Assembly (NCBI GenBank): GCA_965242565.1
Contig: OZ251457.1
Location: 2,852,001-2,916,000 of the forward strand
From: CATQGW01 sp965242565
Lineage (GTDB): Bacteria > Chloroflexota > Dehalococcoidia > Bin125
Reading direction: 5' to 3'
DNA length: 64,000 nt
The notes below the pieces were generated by a model. It ran no database searches. It was not told the origin of the DNA and saw only the letters and a program-made list of their open reading frames with translations. The position numbers were made by a program, and so were the translations under genes. Positions 1-7,076 of this stretch are shown here, in pieces (the first letter of the stretch is position 1; each line of letters opens with the position of its first letter).

Positions 1-3
1 CTC

Positions 4-678
4 ATGGCACGCACCGCGTACACCAACGATCGACAGGGAGCGGTCGATCGACTGCGCCTGCTGCATGCCCGCGCCGACCGCAGCATCGTCGACGCCATGC
101 AATCGCTGCTCCGCCGCGACCTCGTGCTCGCCCGCAGCGTCTGCGACGGCGACGCCGCGATCAACGAACTGCGCTACGAGATCGAGGAGACGGTGCTCAA
201 CCTGATCGCGCTCCAGCAGCCGGTCGCCGGCGATCTGCGCGAGTTGATCTCGCTCAACGCCATCGCCTCCAACCTCGAGCGCATCGCCGACCACGCCGAA
301 GGCATCGCCCGCATCGCCATCTTCCTCGAAGACAATCCGATCGCCGCCACCGAACCCGACCTCTGGCGCATGTCCGACCTCGTCCGCGAAATGCTGCGCA
401 ACGCCACTCGCTCCTTCCTCGACCGCGACGAAATCCTCGCCCGCACCACCTGCGACCAGGACGACGAGGTCGACGCCCTCTACACCGACCTCCACCGCCG
501 GCTGATCGAGCGCCTCGCCGCGCTCGGCAGCGACGCCGCCGACTTCGACGCCGTCACCCACGTGCTCTGGTGCAGCCACAACCTCGAACGTATCGGTGAC
601 CGCGCCACCAACATCTGCGAGCGCGCCATCTTCCTCGTCACCGGCAACTTCGAAGAGATCAACGTCTCCAAATACTGA
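4..678 (+). CDS. phoU: PhoU-family phosphate signalling regulator
   Basis: This 224-residue all-helical protein has the length and two-repeat layout of PhoU, the cytoplasmic negative regulator linking the Pst phosphate transporter to the PhoR/PhoB two-component system. Each half carries a metal-binding-type motif: NLERIADHAEGIARIA near residue 90 and NLERIGDRATNICERA near residue 197. These are the two E/DxxxD signatures of the family. The ATG is only three bases into the window, so an upstream pst operon cannot be seen. No pst or pho gene follows; the next gene is convergent. A hairpin about 40 bp after the stop probably ends the transcript. Family assignment is secure; the partner system is inferred. 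Confidence 0.93.
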   Translation: MARTAYTNDRQGAVDRLRLLHARADRSIVDAMQSLLRRDLVLARSVCDGDAAINELRYEIEETVLNLIALQQPVAGDLRELISLNAIASNLERIADHAEGIARIAIFLEDNPIAATEPDLWRMSDLVREMLRNATRSFLDRDEILARTTCDQDDEVDALYTDLHRRLIERLAALGSDAADFDAVTHVLWCSHNLERIGDRATNICERAIFLVTGNFEEINVSKY

Positions 679-714
679 CCCGCCCCGCCCATCATTCCAC
701 CACAGCTCTGAAAG

Positions 715-740
715 TCTCTCCCCATCCTGGGGGGAGATTT
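715..740 (+). terminator. Terminator-like hairpin after phoU
   Basis: TCTCCCC (717-723) pairs with GGGGAGA (731-737) across a 7-base loop, followed by TTTA. It lies about 40 bp after the phoU stop and before the convergent DUF433 gene. The T run is short, so activity as an intrinsic terminator is plausible but not certain. Confidence 0.45.
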
Positions 741-801
741 AGAGGGGGGCTCGTCACCCCCGCCTACTCACCAGCCTCCCGTAAGACGCCCCCCGATCTG
801 C

Positions 802-827
802 CACTCCCGCCTACGCAGGAATGACGG
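802..827. repeat. Dispersed palindromic element with a GGAATGACGG end
   Basis: The sequence CACTCCCGCC...GGAATGACGG is a degenerate copy of a palindromic element that also occurs near 16584-16612 and 25523-25552. It overlaps the 3' end of the minus-strand DUF433 gene. Confidence 0.45.
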
Positions 828-1539
828 ATGAGGAGCCATACGCGAACGGGCGCTGGCCGGATCGAAGACGAATTTCCCAGTCACACGCTGCCTGCACCTC
901 AGCTGCCGAGAGATCAAACGACGCGGCTACCCAATCCGCCGAATCGCCGGCCTCGATCATCCCTGCGATGGTCCGTGTTGGGATTCGCGTTCCTTTCACA
1001 CACGGCGAGCCGAACTGAATTGTCGGCTTGAGTACGACTCCTTGGATTGGTTCCCAAGACGTTGCGGCGTGAGTTTCGGGGCTGAAGACCAGGCCGTGGA
1101 CCGGCATCAGATAGCTGCGCAGCAGTCCGAGCGCCAGCTGCCCCCCACGACCGGCGGCGAGCAGGCGCTCGCACCATTCCGCGAATACCTCGCCCTGCCC
1201 GGCCCACAGCCAGTCGGTGGCGAACGGGCGCCGCGCGCCCGTCGCCGTTCGCAGCCACTCGCCGCTGCGATCAATCTCCCGCCAACTCACGCCGGCCGCC
1301 CGCAGCGCCGCGATCACCCGCAGCGAAACGACATCCTCAAAGCCGATCAGCAGCTCGCGTCCGCCCAGCTCAACGAGGTCGGGCGAGGCGATCCCGCGCC
1401 GAATCCAGCGGATCAGCTTGCTCGATTGCACCGGGTACAGCCGCTCGCCATACACAGCCGCGCGGAGATACCGCGCCGTCTCCGGCACATCGTAGATGCC
1501 CTCGAAGGTTACCGGCGGCGGAGCTGCGGCAGTTGTCAT
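811..1539 (-). CDS. DUF433 protein with an N-terminal MerR-like region
   Basis: The 242-residue protein ends in a DUF433 domain (about residues 165-225) with the typical string FGSPCVKGTRIPT, then an Ala-rich helix and DLSAAEVQAACDWE. DUF433 proteins are small helix-turn-helix proteins, often antitoxins of the VapB type. The N-terminal part (about 15-85, with SSKLIRWIRRGIASP and FEDVVSLRVIAALRAAGVSW) looks like a MerR-type DNA-binding region, so this is the longer two-domain form. No PIN-domain toxin is adjacent; the Uma2-like gene upstream on the same strand is the only close neighbour, 116 bp away. The target DNA and role are unknown. Confidence 0.75.
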   Translation of the reverse strand: MTTAAAPPPVTFEGIYDVPETARYLRAAVYGERLYPVQSSKLIRWIRRGIASPDLVELGGRELLIGFEDVVSLRVIAALRAAGVSWREIDRSGEWLRTATGARRPFATDWLWAGQGEVFAEWCERLLAAGRGGQLALGLLRSYLMPVHGLVFSPETHAATSWEPIQGVVLKPTIQFGSPCVKGTRIPTRTIAGMIEAGDSADWVAASFDLSAAEVQAACDWEIRLRSGQRPFAYGSSSVIPA

Positions 1540-1655
1540 CGCGACCGTCTCGCCTCTCTCCCCTGAATCCTAAAGGTGCCCGCAGCCTTCGCTGCGATCG
1601 GGACCACGCGCGTCGCTGTGCGCAGGGACGGCGCACCGGACCGTAGAGCCGCGCG

Positions 1656-2294
1656 TCAGTCCGACGGCCAAACCTGCGCCATGTCGATCGTCAGCCCCGC
1701 GCAGACATCCTCGCCGCTCAGCTCAGCGGGCTGCTCCAGCTGCTCAACCGAACCGTCGGCACGGTAGATCCAGACGCGCCGCTCGTAGGGGTCCACCAGC
1801 CAGCCCAGCAGCACCCCGTTGTCCACCCAGCGGCGCATCCGGACGTGCCGCGCGTCAAGCCGCTGCTCGGGCGAGAAGACCTCCACGACGAACACCGGCA
1901 CGAAGTCGGGCCGTCCGCCCAAGCCGCCGCGCGCTTCGATCTGGCCGGGCGAAACCCACGAGACGGTAGGCGCGACGATGGAGCCGTCGGGGAAGAGGTA
2001 GCAGCCGCGAATCCCGCGCACGGCGCCGCCCGCTTCGGACTCCATTTCCCAGCGGCCGACGAACACGATCATCGATGTGGCGACGTGAACGCTGAATCCA
2101 TCGGGCCAGGGGATCTGCACGAGGCTCCCGTCGGGGGTCCGCTCGAAGAACTGCTCAGGATTCAGGCGGGCGATCTCCCAGAACCGCTCGTCGGTCAACT
2201 CCCAATCGGCCGGCAGCCGAATCGAGAACGGATCGTCGTAGAGCAGCGGCTCAGGATCGACCGGCGGTTCGGCGGGCTGACGTTGCGTAACCAC
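1656..2294 (-). CDS. Uma2-family (DUF820) nuclease-fold protein, probably impaired
   Basis: The open frame runs further upstream, but that part is antisense-type shadow over the next gene. A GTG at 2294 is preceded by GGGAGG at a good distance and gives 212 residues. The C-terminal half has the Uma2/DUF820 pattern: LFPDGSIVAPTVSWVS, then FVVEVFSPEQ, then a VDNGVLLGWLVDPYERRVWIY block. The family adopts the PD-(D/E)xK nuclease fold. The acidic residue normally in the PDvxxV motif is Thr here (PTVSWV), while the Glu of VVEVFSP remains, so catalysis may be lost. The gene lies 20 bp after the molybdoenzyme gene on the same strand and is probably cotranscribed with it. Its function is unknown. Confidence 0.75.
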   Translation of the reverse strand: MVTQRQPAEPPVDPEPLLYDDPFSIRLPADWELTDERFWEIARLNPEQFFERTPDGSLVQIPWPDGFSVHVATSMIVFVGRWEMESEAGGAVRGIRGCYLFPDGSIVAPTVSWVSPGQIEARGGLGGRPDFVPVFVVEVFSPEQRLDARHVRMRRWVDNGVLLGWLVDPYERRVWIYRADGSVEQLEQPAELSGEDVCAGLTIDMAQVWPSD

Positions 2295-2314
2295 CGGAAC
2301 GACCTCCCGCAACG

Positions 2315-2971
2315 TCAGCCGTAGCGCTCCTCGCGCCACGGATCGCCGTGCATGTGGTAGCCGTACATCTCCCAGAAGCCGGGCGCGTCGCGCGTCAGAA
2401 ACTCGATCCCCCCCACCCACTTCGCACTCTTCCAGAAGTAGAGCGAGGGCACCACCACCCGCGCCGGTCCGCCGTGTTCCGGGCGCAGCGGCGCGCCGTC
2501 GTGCGCCACCGCGATCATCGCGTGATCGTCGGCCCGCAAATCCGCCAGCGGAATATTCGCCGTGTAGCCCCCGAAGCAGTGAAACATCACCGCCTCCGCT
2601 TGCGGCGAAATCTCCAGCTGCGCGAACAGATCGCTCAGCAGCACGCCCTGCCAGGTGTTGTCGTAGCGCGACCAGTGCGTCACGCAGTGAATGTCGTTGA
2701 ACCGCTCCGAGATGCCGATCGCCGTGAACTGCTCCCAATTGAGCACCCGCTCCTGCGCCACCGCGCCCCAGATTTGCAGCGTCCAGTCCGCCGTCTCCAC
2801 CAGCGGCGTGCCGCCGTAGGTCAGCACCGGCCACTCGCGCACCAGCCGCTGGCCGGGCGGCAACCGGTCGTGGCCGGTGCGCGCGCGCAGCTCCTGCGCC
2901 TCGCTGAACAGCGGGCCGGCCGCGACTACATCCGGCGCGGGCGGTTGAGCGATGGTCGGATCTTCGGACAC
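2315..2971 (-). CDS. Sulfite-oxidase-fold molybdopterin oxidoreductase
   Basis: The 218-residue protein contains the oxidoreductase molybdopterin-binding domain of the SUOX/MsrP/YuiH family. The likely molybdenum-ligating Cys is in DIHCVTHWSRYD, and the family pattern continues with FHCFGGYTANIPL, LRPEHGGPARVVVPSLYFWKS and KWVGGIEF. I chose the GTG at 2971 because GAAGGAG lies 7 bases upstream; an ATG 12 codons earlier has no such site. There is no signal peptide, twin-arginine motif or heme domain, so it looks like a cytoplasmic single-domain enzyme. It may reduce or oxidise a sulfur- or nitrogen-centred oxide, but the substrate cannot be read from sequence. No molybdenum cofactor synthesis gene is in the window. 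Confidence 0.88.
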   Translation of the reverse strand: MSEDPTIAQPPAPDVVAAGPLFSEAQELRARTGHDRLPPGQRLVREWPVLTYGGTPLVETADWTLQIWGAVAQERVLNWEQFTAIGISERFNDIHCVTHWSRYDNTWQGVLLSDLFAQLEISPQAEAVMFHCFGGYTANIPLADLRADDHAMIAVAHDGAPLRPEHGGPARVVVPSLYFWKSAKWVGGIEFLTRDAPGFWEMYGYHMHGDPWREERYG

Positions 2972-3049
2972 GGGCGCACTCCTTCGCCCCGCCGGGCGGA
3001 GCATCATCTGAATAAATCGTATCGCATCAGCCGCGCGCTCCCCACGCTG

Positions 3050-3063
3050 TACGCTCGCTCCAA
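3050..3063 (+). promoter_or_regulatory. Leaderless-type -10 element for lspA
   Basis: TACGCT at 3050-3055 ends 8 bases before the lspA ATG and no ribosome-binding site lies between. The same arrangement (TAnnnT, then 6-8 bases, then a start codon) precedes cinA, the PaREP1-like gene, pyrF and the methyltransferase, which suggests leaderless transcripts. Prediction only. Confidence 0.35.
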
Positions 3064-3627
3064 ATGGCCGGCTCAGCTTCCCCCCTCACGGAGTCGTCGC
3101 AGACCAGCGCCGAGTCGAACCCCGAGGCGAACAACTCGTTCAGACTCCGCCGTCACCTGCCCTTTCTCGGCCTGGCCGCGCTGATTATCGTCTTCGATCA
3201 GCTCACCAAAGTGATCGTCCGCTCTCAGCTCGAACTGGGCGAGCGCGAGTGGCTCGCCCAGTTCTTCGCCTTCTCCCATGTCGCCAACGACGGCGGCGCG
3301 TTCGGCATCTTCGGCGGCGCCAACACCATCCTCGCCGTTTCCGCCGTCGTCGCCATCGCCATCGTGGTCGTCTACTACCTCTGGCCGCCGCTCAATCACT
3401 GGCTGATCCGCAGCGGTCTCGCTCTGATCCTCGGCGGCGCAGTCGGCAACCTGCTCGACCGCATCTACCAGGGGCATGTCACCGACTTCGTCGACTTCAT
3501 CCACTTCCCCGCCTTCAACGTCGCCGACGCCGCGATCAATGTCGGCGTCGCCGCCGTCGTGATCGCGCTGCTCTTCCCCGACAGCCGCCGCTGGTTCGCC
3601 CGCCGACGGCTGCGCCGGCGATCCTGA
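3064..3627 (+). CDS. lspA: Lipoprotein signal peptidase (SPase II)
   Basis: The enzyme cleaves signal peptides of prolipoproteins just before the lipid-modified Cys, in the cytoplasmic membrane. It has 187 residues, including an N-terminal extension of about 30 polar residues. Membrane segments start at about 31, 88, 114 and 150. The two catalytic aspartates are visible as GNLLDR (Asp132) and FNVADAAI (Asp155). The conserved N-x-G-x-AF motif appears as ANDGGAFG. The window encodes at least five lipoproteins (the binding proteins at 31-45 kb) that would be its substrates. It is followed after 4 bp by the pseudouridine synthase, an arrangement (lspA then rluD) common in bacteria. Confidence 0.95.
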   Translation: MAGSASPLTESSQTSAESNPEANNSFRLRRHLPFLGLAALIIVFDQLTKVIVRSQLELGEREWLAQFFAFSHVANDGGAFGIFGGANTILAVSAVVAIAIVVVYYLWPPLNHWLIRSGLALILGGAVGNLLDRIYQGHVTDFVDFIHFPAFNVADAAINVGVAAVVIALLFPDSRRWFARRRLRRRS

Positions 3628-3631
3628 TACC

Positions 3632-4669
3632 GTGCCCCCGATGTCCGATGCCGCGTCCGACTCCGCGCCCGAACCGCCTCTCGAACTGCTCGCCGACCGC
3701 GACGGCGAACGCCTCGACGTGTTCGTCAGCCGCCGCCTGCCCGGCGCATCCCGCTCCCACGCGCGGCGGCTGATCGACGACGGCCTCGTGCGTGTTGAAC
3801 AGGCTCTTGAGCGACCCGCTTACCGCCTGCGCAGCGGCGAGCTGATCGCCGTCCACCAGCCCCAAACCCCGCCCGTCCAAACCGCCGCGCCGATTGACCT
3901 GGACATCGTCTACGAAGACGACCAGCTCGCGGTGATCGACAAGCCCGCCGGCCTCACCGTCCACCCCGCGCCCGGCGAGCGCGGGACGACACTCACCGCC
4001 GCGCTCCTGCATCGCTGGCCCCAGCTGGCCGACCAGCTCGGCGAGGTCGGCGGCGGCCTCCGCGCCGGCCTCGTACACCGCCTCGACCGCGACACCACCG
4101 GTCTGCTGATGGTCGCCAAGACCGAACAGGCGCTGGACGCCCTGCAAACCCAGTTGCGCGAGCGCGTCGTCGACAAGCGCTACCACGCCGTCGTGCTCGG
4201 CGTGCCCGACCCCGAAATCGGCCTGATCGACGCCCCGCTCGGACGCGATCCCGCCGATCCGCGCCGCTTCGCCGTCGTCGAGCGCGGGCGCAGCTCCCGC
4301 ACCGGCTACAAGCTGCTCGAGCGCTTCACCGACGCCGCGCTGGTCGAATGCGAGCTGATTACCGGCCGCACCCACCAGATCCGCGTCCACCTCGCCGCGA
4401 TCGGCCATGCCGTCGCCGGCGACGTCCTCTACGGCGCGCCCTGCGACCAGATCACACGCCAGGCGCTCCACGCCCGCGCGCTCGCCTTCACCCACCCCGC
4501 GAGCGGCGAAACGGTCAACATCCAGCGCGAGCCGCCGCAGGACTTCCAGGCGTTGCTCGCCTACCTGCGCGGCGGCGGCCTACTGCTCGACGCCCCGCCG
4601 CCCCGCCGCGCCCGCCGCGAGCGCAACCCCCAACACACCAAACGACGCAGGAGCCAGCATGTCCGCTAG
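3632..4669 (+). CDS. rluD: RluA-family 23S rRNA pseudouridine synthase
   Basis: The 345-residue protein has an N-terminal S4 RNA-binding domain (about residues 18-70, ERLDVFVSRRLPGASRSHAR) and an RluA-type catalytic domain. The signature HRLDRDTTGLLMVAK (about residues 150-165) holds the catalytic Asp, and TGRTHQIRVHLAAIGH is the second conserved block. By analogy with RluD it would isomerise uridines in helix 69 of 23S rRNA, but related enzymes act at other sites, so the symbol is provisional. The start is GTG at 3632 or ATG at 3641. The 3' end overlaps the gltX start by 11 bp, so the two are translationally linked. Confidence 0.9.
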   Translation: MPPMSDAASDSAPEPPLELLADRDGERLDVFVSRRLPGASRSHARRLIDDGLVRVEQALERPAYRLRSGELIAVHQPQTPPVQTAAPIDLDIVYEDDQLAVIDKPAGLTVHPAPGERGTTLTAALLHRWPQLADQLGEVGGGLRAGLVHRLDRDTTGLLMVAKTEQALDALQTQLRERVVDKRYHAVVLGVPDPEIGLIDAPLGRDPADPRRFAVVERGRSSRTGYKLLERFTDAALVECELITGRTHQIRVHLAAIGHAVAGDVLYGAPCDQITRQALHARALAFTHPASGETVNIQREPPQDFQALLAYLRGGGLLLDAPPPRRARRERNPQHTKRRRSQHVR

Positions 4670-6140
4670 CTCTGCCGGCCCTGTGCGCGTCCGCTACGGA
4701 CCCTCTCCCACCGGTGAGCCGCACATCGGCAACATCCGCACCGCGCTCTTCGACTGGCTGCTAGCCCGCCGCCGCGGCGGGCAATTCATCGTCCGCATCG
4801 AGGACACCGATCAGTCGCGCCGCGTCGAAGGCGCGGAAGCGCAAATCCTCGACGCTCTGCGCTGGCTCGGCCTCAACTGGGACGAAGGCCCCGACATCGG
4901 CGGCCCCCACGCCCCCTATCGACAGTCCGAGCGCCTCCCGCTCTATCGGGAAGCCGCCCAAACGCTGATCGACGCCGGACACGCCTACCGCTGCTTCTGC
5001 TCGCCCGACCGACTCGACGCCGTGCGCAAGGCGCAGCAGCAGCAGAAGCTCGCGCCCGGCTACGACCGCCGCTGCCGCAACCTCAGCGCCGAGCAGATCG
5101 CCGCAGCCGCGGCCGCCGGGCCAAGCGTCGTGCGCTTCGCCATGCCCCTCGACGGCCTCACCATCGTCGACGACGCCCTGCGCGGGCCCGTCGAATTCCG
5201 CAACGAGCTGCTCGACGACCACGTGCTGCTCAAGCGCGACGGCTTCCCCACCTACCACCTCGCCTCCGTCGTCGACGACCGCGCCATGCAGATCACCCAC
5301 GTGATCCGCGGCGAGGAGTGGCTGCCCAGCGCGCCCCGCCATGTCGCCCAGTACGCCGCGCTCGGTTGGACGCCCCCCGTCTGGGTCCACGTGCCGATCA
5401 TCCGCGGCGCCGACAAGGGCAAGCTCAGCAAGCGCCACGGCGCGACCAGCGTCCGCGCCTACGCCGAGCAAGGCTTCCTGCCCGAAGCCCTGCTCAATTT
5501 CATGGCCCTGCTCGGCTGGGCCAAGGACGAATCCACCACGATCATGTCCCGCGAGGAAATGGTCGAAGCCTTCTCCATCGAGGGACTGGGCCTCGCCAGC
5601 GCGATGTTCGACCTCGAACGCCTCAGCGAGATGAACGCCCGCTACATCCGCGCCCTCGAGCCGCAGGACTTCCTCGAACGCGGACGCCCCTGGCTCGAAG
5701 CCGCAATCGGCCGCCCGCTCGACCTCGCTCCGCTCGTCCCGCTCGCACCGGCCATTCAGGAGCGCGTCAAACTCCTCCCCGAACTCGTCGACTACGCCGA
5801 CTTCTTCTTCGCCGAGGGCCCGCTCGACTACGCCAACGACGAGCTGATGGGCCGCGCCTACCGCAACAAGCCCTGGGCCGCCCTCGAAGCCGTCGAAGCA
5901 GCGCTCAAGACCTTGCGCGCGCTGGAGGAGTGGAACGCCGAGGCGCTGGAAGCCGCTCTCCGCGCCCTCGCCGAGCAGCGCGACGAAAAGCCCGGCGCGC
6001 TCTTCACCCCCATCCGCGTCGCCGTCACCGGCAAACGCATCGCCCCTCCGCTCTTCGAAACCCTGGAAACCCTCGGCCGGGAGAAGACCGTAGCCCGCCT
6101 GAACGCCGCCGCCGAGCGCCTGGCCCGCCCCGACGACTGA
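4659..6140 (+). CDS. gltX: Glutamyl-tRNA synthetase
   Basis: The class I aminoacyl-tRNA synthetase charges tRNA-Glu. The predicted product is 493 residues, usual for bacterial GltX. The HIGH-type motif is PSPTGEPHIGN near residues 11-21 and the KMSKS-type motif is KLSKRHG near residue 254. An open frame continues upstream, but the ATG at 4659 is preceded by GCAGGAG and begins the conserved N-terminus. It overlaps the end of the pseudouridine synthase gene by 11 bp. No gatCAB genes are in view, so whether it also charges tRNA-Gln cannot be judged. Confidence 0.96.
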   Translation: MSASSAGPVRVRYGPSPTGEPHIGNIRTALFDWLLARRRGGQFIVRIEDTDQSRRVEGAEAQILDALRWLGLNWDEGPDIGGPHAPYRQSERLPLYREAAQTLIDAGHAYRCFCSPDRLDAVRKAQQQQKLAPGYDRRCRNLSAEQIAAAAAAGPSVVRFAMPLDGLTIVDDALRGPVEFRNELLDDHVLLKRDGFPTYHLASVVDDRAMQITHVIRGEEWLPSAPRHVAQYAALGWTPPVWVHVPIIRGADKGKLSKRHGATSVRAYAEQGFLPEALLNFMALLGWAKDESTTIMSREEMVEAFSIEGLGLASAMFDLERLSEMNARYIRALEPQDFLERGRPWLEAAIGRPLDLAPLVPLAPAIQERVKLLPELVDYADFFFAEGPLDYANDELMGRAYRNKPWAALEAVEAALKTLRALEEWNAEALEAALRALAEQRDEKPGALFTPIRVAVTGKRIAPPLFETLETLGREKTVARLNAAAERLARPDD

Positions 6141-6221
6141 CGCCCGCGCGCTTCCCATTTACCGTCCTGCATCCCGCCTCGATTCGCCTGACGCGACCGG
6201 GGCAGGACTTGATTGGAGGCG

Positions 6222-6353
6222 ATGCGCCACGATGCGCTGGCGATGTGGGAGCTCTTTGGGCGCTCCACAAGCGAGAGGCGGCGCGAGCAGTGCGAGTGGG
6301 AAGAGGCGAATCCGCATCTGCCGAAGCTGAGCAAGACGTCGATCAGCGGCTAG
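6222..6353 (+). CDS. Tiny ORF, copy 1 of a tandem small-protein pair
   Basis: A 43-codon ORF from ATG 6222, with GGAGG unusually close to the start, or 36 codons from ATG 6243. Its C-terminal half, GRSTSERRRE...EWEEANPHLPK, closely matches the ORF at 6435-6581. Between the copies several codon changes are synonymous (for example AAT/AAC and CAT/CAC), which argues for a translated, selected product. It is charged, with no membrane segment. The family is unknown to me. Confidence 0.5.
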   Translation: MRHDALAMWELFGRSTSERRREQCEWEEANPHLPKLSKTSISG

Positions 6354-6434
6354 AGAATCCCGGTCGAGGTGGACAAGCATAGGAGATCGCCGAGTCAGAT
6401 TTTGGTAGTGTGGCGTTGAAGGGGAAGTGTGGCG

Positions 6435-6581
6435 ATGCGTTGGTTGAACACGCTTTGGCGGTGGACTGAGGTGGTGTTGTGGTGGTGGGTTGGCCGCCCG
6501 ACCAGTGAGATGCGGCGGGAGCGGAAAGAGTGGGAAGAGGCGAACCCGCACTTGCCGAAGCCGGGCAAGACGTACCTGTAG
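6435..6581 (+). CDS. Tiny ORF, copy 2 of a tandem small-protein pair
   Basis: A 48-codon ORF with AAGGGGAAG upstream. It starts with a Trp-rich hydrophobic stretch (about residues 3-19, ending VLWWW) and continues with GRPTSEMRRER, EWEEANPHLPK and PGKTYL. The second half matches copy 1 almost residue for residue, while the N-termini differ. It could be a short membrane-tethered peptide with a charged cytoplasmic tail. It converges on the minus-strand membrane-protein gene, 3 bp away. Confidence 0.5.
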   Translation: MRWLNTLWRWTEVVLWWWVGRPTSEMRRERKEWEEANPHLPKPGKTYL

Positions 6582-6584
6582 CCG

Positions 6585-7076
6585 CTAGAGCGTCGCAGTG
6601 AGGGCAGTTGCGACGACAAGGCCCAGAGAGATCGGGGTCGTCGCAAGCAAGGTTCGCATGAGAACCAGCTTCCTCCGCAGCACGCCTTGGGCATCCTGCG
6701 ATACCTTCTGAACTGCTGTCAGATACCGCCAGGCGAGAGCATCCGGGCCCTGTGTGTTCTCATCTGCGGCACGTATCGCTTCATCGGGCGTTGGGAACTG
6801 GTCGATGTCGCCTGTCCACAGATTGGCGAGGCCGGAGAGCGCGCAGACTGCGCAGGCGGCCATACTCAAGCCGAACAGCCAAAGCCACGGCTCCGCTGAT
6901 ACCGCGATCCCGACCAGCGCACTGAGCCCCGCCACGTTGAGCGCCGTGAGGAACATCAGCTTGCCGTCAAAGCCGGCGATTGAGGAGAGCAGGACCTGTT
7001 CGTGGGCGATGGCGATGTCGAGTGCGCGGGCGACGCCGCGCGGGGGGGCTTGGGCGCCGTTGGGGGTGGGCGGCAT
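6585..7076 (-). CDS. Three-helix membrane protein (SLATT/Pycsar-effector-like layout)
   Basis: The 163-residue protein begins with an amphipathic helix (RALDIAIAHEQVLLSSIAGF), followed by a hydrophobic hairpin at about residues 41-88, a polar linker with a predicted helix, and a final membrane segment near residues 140-162. This layout recalls small SLATT or Pycsar-effector-type membrane proteins associated with nucleotide signalling, but the resemblance is architectural only and no nucleotide cyclase lies nearby. Its ATG overlaps the cinA stop codon (TAATG), so it is translated from the cinA transcript. I do not recognise a specific family. Confidence 0.6.
   Translation of the reverse strand: MPPTPNGAQAPPRGVARALDIAIAHEQVLLSSIAGFDGKLMFLTALNVAGLSALVGIAVSAEPWLWLFGLSMAACAVCALSGLANLWTGDIDQFPTPDEAIRAADENTQGPDALAWRYLTAVQKVSQDAQGVLRRKLVLMRTLLATTPISLGLVVATALTATL

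Noticed and set aside
2295..2834. An N-terminal extension of the Uma2-like ORF
   Set aside because: It overlaps the molybdoenzyme gene in another frame; the GTG at 2294 with GGGAGG is a better start.
6141..6584. A tRNA or small structured RNA in the gltX downstream gap
   Set aside because: I found no cloverleaf or T-loop sequence; the gap is explained by two small related ORFs.
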